Assembly (NCBI GenBank): GCA_001275005.1
Contig: JWZX01003350.1
Coordinates: 1-64,000, forward strand
Source of the DNA: Chrysochromulina tobinii
Lineage: Eukaryota > Haptophyta > Prymnesiales > Chrysochromulinaceae
Length of the DNA: 64,000 nucleotides
Reading direction: 5' to 3'
In this document: one piece after another, positions 57,665 through 64,000 of the stretch
Layout: each line of letters begins with the position of its first letter
Numbering within the stretch: position 1 is the stretch's first letter
Translations under genes and position numbers: made by a program
Notes under the pieces: model-generated
What the model was told of the DNA's origin: nothing
Database searches by the model: none
Seen by the model: only the letters and a program-made list of their open reading frames with translations

Positions 57665-60600
57665 ATGCTGCCGTCCAGCTACGCTGCCAAGACTGCACTC
57701 TACAATGGCATCGCAGCGGCGCTGTTCGAGCGTGTCACAACCTTAGAAGCTGAGCTTCTCGCAGCACGGCTGGCAGCTCGAGCGATCAAGCAGGCTGTGC
57801 TGATGGTCACCGAGGAGCAGATCGCCTGCGCTTCGGCAGACCTCGCAGCGTTGCGTGAGCACGAGGCGCGGCTCGAACAGTATCAGCGAGACATTGACGC
57901 CACTGCCGTTGCTTCTAGTAAGGCACATGCTGAGCTAGCTTCCAAGCTCCGCAAAGAAGCAGAGGCGATAGCAGTTGCTGCAGAAGCTGCCGTGGCAGCG
58001 GCCAGAGCGGAGGCAGCCGACCAGCTGCGCACTGCTTTGGCGGCAGCTAGAACGGAGGCAGCCGACCAGCTGCGCAGTGCTGTGGCGGCTGCCAGAGCGG
58101 AGGCAGCCGACCAGCTGCGCAGTGCTGTGGCGGCTGCCAAGGTGGAGGTAGCGTACGACGTATCTGCACTCAAGGCTATGAAGTCGGAGCACGAGGTGAC
58201 TGTGGCGGCGATGGCAGCCGATCACGAGGCAGCCATGCGTGCGGTGAGGGCGGAGGCTGAGGAGCTGAGGGCGTCGTGGGAGATGGAGCGTGCCGCGTTG
58301 CACGAGCAGCTCGAACGAGTGCAGCAGCGTAGTGACAACCTCGAGGCGGCAGTGATCGAGGAGAGGCGACTGCACGACGAGCTTCGCCAGCAGCATGAGA
58401 GCCTCCAGGCATCCTTGGTGCAGGAACGCGACGACCTCAAGGAGAAGGCACGGGAGCAGATGCGCAAGCTGCTCGATGAGCGTAAGAAGGTTGTCAAGCA
58501 GCTCAATGTCGCCCAGCATGATGCAGAGGCGGCACGGGCGGAGGCACAGGCGGCACAGGCGGAAGCGGAGGCGGCGCGGGCGGAGGCGAAGGCGGCGCGG
58601 GCGGAGGCGGAGGCAGCCAAGGCCGCGGCACAGGACGAGACGCTGGAGCTTGTGCGAGAATCAATGGCCGCGGCGCAAGCGGCGCAGGACGAGGCGGTAG
58701 CGGCGGCCGTCTCGGAGGCGAAGCTGGGGGCTGCTACCGAGCTCAAGGCAGCCATACAAGCACTTGAAGCGGAGCACGCAGCGGCACTTGCTAAGGCGGC
58801 GGAGCACGGGGACGAGAGCGCTTACAACGAGTATCAGAGTGCTTTGAAGAAGGTGCGCGAAGCGGCTACGGCCGAGGTGAATGCTGCGCGTTCCGACGCT
58901 GAGCGGCAGCTCGAGGCGGCTCGCGCCGATGCGGTGGGCGCGGCCAAGGCGGAGGCAGCAGACGAGCTGGCCGCTGCGTTGGCGGCGGTGGATGCCATGA
59001 AGTCGGAGCACGAGGCGGCAGTTGCTGTGATCGCAGCCGAACATGAGGCAGCCATGCTAGTGTTGAGAGGAGAGCTTGATGTTGCCTCGCAGCAGCGCGA
59101 GGCTGCGCTTGAGGAGCTGAGGGCGTCGTGGGAGACGGAGCGTGCCGCGTTGCGCGAGCAGCTCGAACGAGTGCAGCAGCGTAGTGACAACCTCGAGGCG
59201 GCAGTGATTGAGGAGAGGCGGCTGCACGACGAGCTTCGCCAGCAGTATGAGAGCCTCCAGGCATCCTCGGTGCAGGACCGTGAGAGTCTCAAGGAGAAAG
59301 CCAAGGAACAGATGCGCAAGCTGCTGGACGCGGCGCAGGATGATGCAAAGGAACGCGTGCGCGAGGCTCTGGTAGCGGCGCAGGCTGCCCAGGAGGAGGC
59401 GCTGGCGGCGGCCAAGGTGGCGGCGCTATCGGAGCAGCAGACGGCGCTGGCGGCGGCTAGCGAGGCAGCCAAGCGAGCGCATGACGAGGCACTCGCACTT
59501 GCCAATGAAGCAGCCAGGTCCGCACTGGAGGCCGCGGTGGCGGCGGCCCGTGAAGCAGCCAAGCTGGCGCACGATGAGGCGCTTGCGGCGGCGAATGAGG
59601 CAGCCAAGCTAGCCAAGGAGGAAGCGGTAGCGGCCGCCCGTGAAGAAGCCAAGTTGGCGCACGATGAGGCGCTTGCGGCGGCGAACGAGGCAGCCAGGCT
59701 AGCCAAGGAGGAAGCGGTAGCGGCGGCCAACGAGGCGGCCAGGTCAGCACAGGAGGCAGCTGTGGCGGTGGCCGTCTCCGAGGCTCAGCTGGCGGCGGTT
59801 CAGGAGCTTGAGGCATCCATGCAAGCATTCCGGTCGCGGCTTGAGGCGGAGCACGCAGTGGCGCTGGCGGCCGCTGAGCGAGTTGGTGAGAGCGCCGATC
59901 TGAATGCGTTGCAGGCGGTGCGTGAGGCGGCGACGGCCGAGCTGAATGCGGCACGAGCCGATGCTGAGCGGCAGTTCGACGAGTTGGTTGCTGCGTTGGC
60001 GGCGGCCAAGACGGAGGCTGCTGATGAGCTGGTTGCTGCGGTGGGTGCGGCCAAGGCGGAGTCTGCTGATGAGCTGGTTGCTGCGTTGGCGGCGGCCAAG
60101 GCGGAGGCAGCTGATGAGCTGGTTGCTGCTTTGGGTGCGGCCAAGGCGGAGGCTGCTGACGAGCTGGTTGCTGCGGTGGGTGCGGCCAAGGCTGAGGCTG
60201 CGGACGAGCTGGGCGATGCCATGGCGGCGGCGCGTATGCTGAGGGCAGAGGCTCAAAGTGCACGGGCAGAGTCGAGGGCCGCTCGTGCTGAGCTAGAAGA
60301 GGCGCGTGCAGCTGTCCAGGCGGCGCTGGCGGCTGAGGCTGAGGCGCGTGCGGCTGCGGCCGCTGCAGCAGCGGCATTGTCTGAGGCACGCGCAGCCGCG
60401 ACTGCGGCGTATGCAGAGGCGGCGTGGCAGCGGGTCGAACGTGACGCGGCACTCGCGGCGGCGGAAGAAGCACTTGGTGGTAACGTAGTGAAGTCTGCCG
60501 AGATTATCGAAGCGCTCTCAGTGAAGCAGGTGGAGAAGGTGGTGGCGGAGGTGATCAAAGAGGTGGAGGTGATCAAGGAGATCGAGGTCATCAAGGAGGT

Positions 60601-62485
60601 GATCAAGGAGATCGAGGTCATCAAGGAGGTCGAGGTCATCAAGGAGGTGATCAAGGAGATCGAGGTGATCAAGGAGGTCGAGGTCATCAAGGAGGTGCCC
60701 TTCGAGGTCATTAAGGAGATCGAGGTCATCAAGGAGGTCATCAAGGAGATCATTAAGGAGGTGCCCATTGAGGTGCCGGACGAGGCAGCGAGGGCGGAGG
60801 CGCTGGAGGCAAGGAGGGAGGCGGCGGCCGCGCGCGCAGAGGCTCAATCCGCCCGCACGGAGGCGGCCGAGGCAGCCATAGCGGCGGCTCAGGATAAGGC
60901 GGCGGCGCTGCAGGCGCTGGCGCTCGAAAAGGTGGCGGCGCTGGAGGCGGCGGCTCAGGAGAAGGCGGCGGAGGGCTCGGACACAGCAACACGGGCGGAT
61001 GATCGAGAAGCACGCGTGCGCGCCGTGGCGTTGGCTGCTAGGGCAGAGGCGGACGATGCAAGGGCAGCTGTGGAAGCCGCGCAGTTGGCCGTTAAGGCTG
61101 CACAACGAGCAGAGGCTGAGGCGCGCGCCGCCGCGGTTGCGGCGTACGCAGAGGCAGCGGCAGCCCGTAAGGAGGCGGTGAGGGAGGTCGAGGTGATCAA
61201 GGAGGTGATCAAGGAAATCGAGATCATCAAGGAGGTCATCAAGGAGGTGGAGGTGATCAGGGAGGTGGAGGTGATCAGGGAGGTCATCAAGGAGGTGCCC
61301 ATCGAGGTATTGGGCGAGGCAGCCTGGGAGGCGGCGGCGGAAGCAAGGGCGGAGGCGGCGGGCGCGCGTGCAGAAGCGAAGACCTGCTGCGCAGAGGCGG
61401 ACGAAGCGTGGGCAGCCGTTGAGGCGGCCAGGGCGGCTGAGACCGAAGCGCGTACAGCTGCGGACACAGCTCGCGCGGAGGCCGCGGCGGTACGTCGCAA
61501 GCTCGCCGAGCGAGATGCAGCGCTTGCGGCGGCCGAGGAAGCTCTGATAGCCCTCCTGCCGGCAGAGGTGGTGCAGGCTATGCTCTCTCCGACGGGTCGT
61601 CATCTATTGGCGGGGGGCGACTCGGTGGACCCGGCGCGCCGCTCCTCCCTGTCGGTGGCTCAGCCGCCTCCCGGGGTGGCCGAGCAAGTGGAGATGCTCT
61701 TCGCGATGCATACGCCTCGGAAGGCGGGCGCGGCCCCTGCGGAGGCGGCTACACCAGCCTGGCTCCTGCAGGCCGCTGCAGCCATGGCGCCGCCGACCGC
61801 GGGTCCATCCGCGCCATCGACAGCAGTGCCAGCCGCACCGTCAACCGCGCCGCGTACCATGGCGCTCGCGACGCCGCTGCGGCCGGCGTGGTCGGCATCA
61901 GCGGCGCTCTACGATGCTTCAGCGTCGACGGCGAGCAGCTTCGTCGCGGGGAGTAGCAGCAAGCCAATGGCGGAGATGTTGGTGGAGACGCTGATCGAGG
62001 GCGCCAAGGAGGACTCCGTCATGACGAACCCGACGCTCGCCATCAACAGCGTCCTCGACTACGTCTCCGCGTACACTTCTGAGTGGGTCGACGTACTCGG
62101 ATTGGGCTCGTCATCAACAGCGCCGCCCACGACAGCGCCACCCACGACAGCGCCGCCCACGACAGCGCGTAACGACGTACTCGGATTGGGCTCGTCATCA
62201 ACAGCGCCGCCCACGACAGCGCCGCCCACGACAGCGCCGCCAGCACCGTCGCAGCCCGCACCACCGGCGGCCGCACCACCGGCGGCCGCACCGCCGTCGC
62301 CCCTCATCGCCCCTTGGGCGCCCGCACCACCGGGCAGCCTCCTCTACACGGCGGCAGCACCCTCGGCGGCAGCACCCCGAGCGGCCGCCACCCCAAGTGC
62401 GTACGCTCGGTTGCTTGAAGTACAGCGGCGAGACGAGTCCCAAAAGGTGCGCACTCCATCGAGCACTCCACACGCGAGTGCTTAG
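57665..62485 (+). CDS. Giant alanine-rich coiled-coil protein with EVIKE repeats
   Basis: The first ATG at 57665 (MLPSSYAAKTALYNGIAA) gives about 1606 aa in one exon. Almost all of residues 20-1320 is coiled coil of Ala, Glu, Arg, Lys and Gln. Internal duplications: a block at about 58165-58490 repeated at about 58996-59325 (NLEAAVIEERRLHDELRQQ), 45-bp AADELVAALGAAKAE units at 59995-60210, and Ala-rich AANEAARLAKEEAVA repeats at 59450-59760. Two blocks of EVIKE/EVIKEI pentads (60548-60772, 61186-61310) predict a different, beta-prone or long-helix region. The C-terminal 300 residues are Pro/Ala/Ser/Thr-rich with a tandem APPTTAPPTTA repeat. No catalytic motif. Probably a scaffold or filament; the family is unknown. 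Confidence 0.75.
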   Translation: MLPSSYAAKTALYNGIAAALFERVTTLEAELLAARLAARAIKQAVLMVTEEQIACASADLAALREHEARLEQYQRDIDATAVASSKAHAELASKLRKEAEAIAVAAEAAVAAARAEAADQLRTALAAARTEAADQLRSAVAAARAEAADQLRSAVAAAKVEVAYDVSALKAMKSEHEVTVAAMAADHEAAMRAVRAEAEELRASWEMERAALHEQLERVQQRSDNLEAAVIEERRLHDELRQQHESLQASLVQERDDLKEKAREQMRKLLDERKKVVKQLNVAQHDAEAARAEAQAAQAEAEAARAEAKAARAEAEAAKAAAQDETLELVRESMAAAQAAQDEAVAAAVSEAKLGAATELKAAIQALEAEHAAALAKAAEHGDESAYNEYQSALKKVREAATAEVNAARSDAERQLEAARADAVGAAKAEAADELAAALAAVDAMKSEHEAAVAVIAAEHEAAMLVLRGELDVASQQREAALEELRASWETERAALREQLERVQQRSDNLEAAVIEERRLHDELRQQYESLQASSVQDRESLKEKAKEQMRKLLDAAQDDAKERVREALVAAQAAQEEALAAAKVAALSEQQTALAAASEAAKRAHDEALALANEAARSALEAAVAAAREAAKLAHDEALAAANEAAKLAKEEAVAAAREEAKLAHDEALAAANEAARLAKEEAVAAANEAARSAQEAAVAVAVSEAQLAAVQELEASMQAFRSRLEAEHAVALAAAERVGESADLNALQAVREAATAELNAARADAERQFDELVAALAAAKTEAADELVAAVGAAKAESADELVAALAAAKAEAADELVAALGAAKAEAADELVAAVGAAKAEAADELGDAMAAARMLRAEAQSARAESRAARAELEEARAAVQAALAAEAEARAAAAAAAAALSEARAAATAAYAEAAWQRVERDAALAAAEEALGGNVVKSAEIIEALSVKQVEKVVAEVIKEVEVIKEIEVIKEVIKEIEVIKEVEVIKEVIKEIEVIKEVEVIKEVPFEVIKEIEVIKEVIKEIIKEVPIEVPDEAARAEALEARREAAAARAEAQSARTEAAEAAIAAAQDKAAALQALALEKVAALEAAAQEKAAEGSDTATRADDREARVRAVALAARAEADDARAAVEAAQLAVKAAQRAEAEARAAAVAAYAEAAAARKEAVREVEVIKEVIKEIEIIKEVIKEVEVIREVEVIREVIKEVPIEVLGEAAWEAAAEARAEAAGARAEAKTCCAEADEAWAAVEAARAAETEARTAADTARAEAAAVRRKLAERDAALAAAEEALIALLPAEVVQAMLSPTGRHLLAGGDSVDPARRSSLSVAQPPPGVAEQVEMLFAMHTPRKAGAAPAEAATPAWLLQAAAAMAPPTAGPSAPSTAVPAAPSTAPRTMALATPLRPAWSASAALYDASASTASSFVAGSSSKPMAEMLVETLIEGAKEDSVMTNPTLAINSVLDYVSAYTSEWVDVLGLGSSSTAPPTTAPPTTAPPTTARNDVLGLGSSSTAPPTTAPPTTAPPAPSQPAPPAAAPPAAAPPSPLIAPWAPAPPGSLLYTAAAPSAAAPRAAATPSAYARLLEVQRRDESQKVRTPSSTPHASA
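59995..60210 (+). repeat. 45-bp tandem repeat encoding AADELVAALGAAKAE units
   Basis: Five to six units, 15 residues each, equal to about two heptads. The near-identity of the units points to recent expansion or gene conversion. Confidence 0.9.
60548..60772 (+). repeat. EVIKE-encoding tandem repeat, block 1
   Basis: Mixed 9- and 15-bp units (GAGGTCATCAAGGAG, ATCAAGGAG) encode an E-V-I-K-E run of about 75 residues. A second block lies at 61186-61310. Phase is always kept. Confidence 0.9.
62105..62245 (+). repeat. Nested repeat encoding SSTAPPTTAPPTTA
   Basis: A 15-bp unit (CCGCCCACGACAGCG) is tandemly repeated, and the whole block with its leader (GACGTACTCGGATTGGGCTC) is duplicated about 90 bp apart near the C terminus of the coiled-coil giant. 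Confidence 0.85.
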
Positions 62486-62704
62486 ACTGTGTAATGACTA
62501 GCGTAGCTGGGAGTATTTCCCGTACGTGCAGCAGCTGAAGGTAGCTCGTGAGTGCGAACGAAAGGTCGTTAGGAGAGCAGTTAGTACTTAGAGCTTGCTC
62601 GTGAGACGCGTGTGCGCGGTACCGGGAGGCAGCACACAGCACTAAAACGGTACGTCGGTACACCACTTTTCACACTGTGTCAGTGTGAACGTGAACACGC
62701 GTCG
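62486..62704. other. Intergenic between tandem genes
   Basis: Nothing recognisable. It contains the short spacer between the coiled-coil gene stop and the next ATG at 62705. Confidence 0.5.
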
Positions 62705-64000
62705 ATGGGGACTTCAGCGCTCCGTCTCTACTGCCGCATCGCGGCGGCCAATTTAGAGCACCGCTTGCCAGCCCTGGCGCGCAGACGAAAATTCGCCTTG
62801 ACAACCAAGATTGGCGTGGATATGCATTGGAGCGAGTTCGGCTCGTCCTCGCAAGATCAGCTCCAACACTCAGTCGTGCGCAGCTTGCTCCACCAGCATG
62901 GGCAGGTGCCTCTGCTGGTGCGAGTCTCGACGAAAAGCTGCAGTTCCTCGGACCCCACAGCGCACGTGGACGGGCTGCGGTCCCAGCTCGGGCGAATCTC
63001 GGAGGAGTTTGGTGATCTTTTGGCGCGTGTGGTCGTCGATGTGCGCTGCAATAGTTGGAAAGTCGATGAGTGCATTACGTACGTCACCGGCGCAACGCGA
63101 TGCGCTGAGGAGTTCAGGGCGGTGCACCCACACGTGGGCGTCTCCGTGCTCTCGGCGCAGCGCACGCACTGGGGCACGGGCGCCGCTCTCGACTACGTGC
63201 TCAAAGCGCTGCCAGCCCCAGTAGCTGCCGCGCTCCACATTTCGCTCGACCCGGCGCCTTGGATCGGCGGGCCGACGGCTCAGCAGCAGGACAGCGGCTA
63301 CGATTACTTACCGCACGTGGACCATTTGGACCTCGACGCGGGCTGGACGAGCTGGCCGCCCTCGTACTGGTCGACGATCCACGCCGCGCTCCGGCACCGC
63401 GCGCAGCACGGCGCCCAGCACGGCGCCCAGCACGGCGCATGTGTTTCTCTGCCCGCTTCGTTGCTCCTCGACGGTGGTACGGACGGCATGAGCTTCTTAC
63501 AGAAGCTGCGCCGTGCCCATGCCGCGGCCACGGCGGGTGAAGCCATCTTTGAGCCCGATGGCGAGCAGCTGACAGTGGCCGCCGCCTCGGAGCCACCGAG
63601 CACGCCGACCAAAGGAGATATCGTCCGAGATATCGTCCGAGATACCGACTCGGAGCCACCGAGCACGCCCGCCAAAGGAGATATCGTCCGAGATACGGTC
63701 CGAGATACGGTCCGAGATACGGTCCGAGAGCTGCCTCAGCCCGCGGCCGCGCCCTCCGTGTCGCCTTTGCCAGCCTTCCGCGTCGTCGATCATCGCCGCC
63801 GGAGCAGCGCAACGCCGCCCACACCGCCGCCGATGGACGCCGTCGAGCGGCATACAACTTCGGACGTTACAACTTCGGACGTTACAACTTCGGACTTTAC
63901 AACTTCGGACGTCGGCGCCGAAGCCGACCGGCTCATTCAGATCCGCATGCAAGCGCTCGAGACGGCGGAGGCGGAGATCGCACGAGATCGAGCGGAGCTC
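62705..64000 (+). CDS. Unknown protein, 3' partial, runs off the window
   Basis: An uninterrupted 432-codon frame starts at ATG 62705 (MGTSALRLYCRIAAANLE) and is still open at 64000. The N-terminal 200 residues look like a folded domain (KFALTTKIGVDMHWSEFGSS, LLARVVVDVRCNSWKVDECI, VGVSVLSAQRTHWGTGAALD, LDYVLKALPAPVAAALHISL) with conserved-looking His/Asp/Trp, but I recognise no family. The rest is low-complexity: QHGA three times, GDIVRDIVRDT and VRDT repeats, a Pro-rich linker and TTSDV four times (15-bp units near 63855-63915). A charged helix (EIARDRAEL) is starting at the edge. Strong GC3 and the length support coding. Confidence 0.75.
   Translation, partial: MGTSALRLYCRIAAANLEHRLPALARRRKFALTTKIGVDMHWSEFGSSSQDQLQHSVVRSLLHQHGQVPLLVRVSTKSCSSSDPTAHVDGLRSQLGRISEEFGDLLARVVVDVRCNSWKVDECITYVTGATRCAEEFRAVHPHVGVSVLSAQRTHWGTGAALDYVLKALPAPVAAALHISLDPAPWIGGPTAQQQDSGYDYLPHVDHLDLDAGWTSWPPSYWSTIHAALRHRAQHGAQHGAQHGACVSLPASLLLDGGTDGMSFLQKLRRAHAAATAGEAIFEPDGEQLTVAAASEPPSTPTKGDIVRDIVRDTDSEPPSTPAKGDIVRDTVRDTVRDTVRELPQPAAAPSVSPLPAFRVVDHRRRSSATPPTPPPMDAVERHTTSDVTTSDVTTSDFTTSDVGAEADRLIQIRMQALETAEAEIARDRAEL

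Noticed and set aside
57935-61603. Long minus-strand open frames opposite the coiled-coil giant
   Set aside because: They arise from the GCN-rich codons of an alanine-rich coil read backwards; no domain is present.

Overview
This is a GC-rich, gene-dense stretch of nuclear DNA from a flagellated unicellular eukaryote. Evidence for a eukaryote is spliced genes with short introns (55-283 nt), a Qbc-SNARE, a Golgi GT13 glycosyltransferase, a Wee1-type kinase, an ABCC transporter, and MORN, EF-hand and IQ proteins. High GC3, alanine-rich coiled coils, GC-AG introns and the domain combinations fit a haptophyte-like alga best. That assignment is inference, since no rRNA or organelle marker is present. 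I found no tRNA, rRNA, CRISPR array or complete transposon.

Layout. 1-10.5 kb: 3' part of a giant DUF3638-family gene with two apparent single-base frameshifts. 11.3-14.8 kb (minus): a seven-exon gene joining an acylated N terminus, a C2 domain and a SNAP-25-like Qbc-SNARE. 15.9-20.8 kb: a small PAG/GQ repeat protein, a UIM/RRM RNA-binding protein and a decayed receptor-like kinase. 21.2-24.7 kb: a polycystin/TRP-like six-helix channel. 25.2-34.5 kb: an SLC37/OPA-like transporter, a coiled-coil protein, an IQ protein, a UVR-like coiled-coil protein and a bestrophin. 34.5-36.2 kb: a repeat-rich gap. 36.2-40.8 kb (minus): a four-exon ABCC transporter. 41.4-43.4 kb: a Wee1/Myt1-like kinase. 44.4-53.3 kb: an orphan protein, a DnaJ-MORN protein, a SPRY-EF-hand protein, an EF-hand protein and a MORN protein. 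53.5-55.9 kb (minus): a GnT-I-like glycosyltransferase. 56.2-57.5 kb (minus): a glyoxalase-thioredoxin fusion. 57.7-62.5 kb: an Ala-rich coiled-coil giant. 62.7 kb to the edge: a 3'-partial gene.

Two observations stand out. First, many introns carry direct copies of the neighbouring exon edge at their ends, and the duplicated AG/GT or AG/GC serves as both donor and acceptor. Some also keep an uninterrupted copy of the exon-exon junction inside. This is what intron birth by tandem duplication should leave. The sense strand of these introns is also packed with short repeats built on CTGAT/CTGAC, the branch-point consensus. Second, the C2-Qbc-SNARE gene puts a Ca2+-sensor-type C2 domain and both SNAP-25 helices in one acylated polypeptide.

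Neighbouring genes do not form an operon-like unit. Several (MORN, IQ, EF-hand, SPRY, coiled coil, Ca2+-type C2) could serve membrane traffic or the flagellum, but nothing in the window links them directly.
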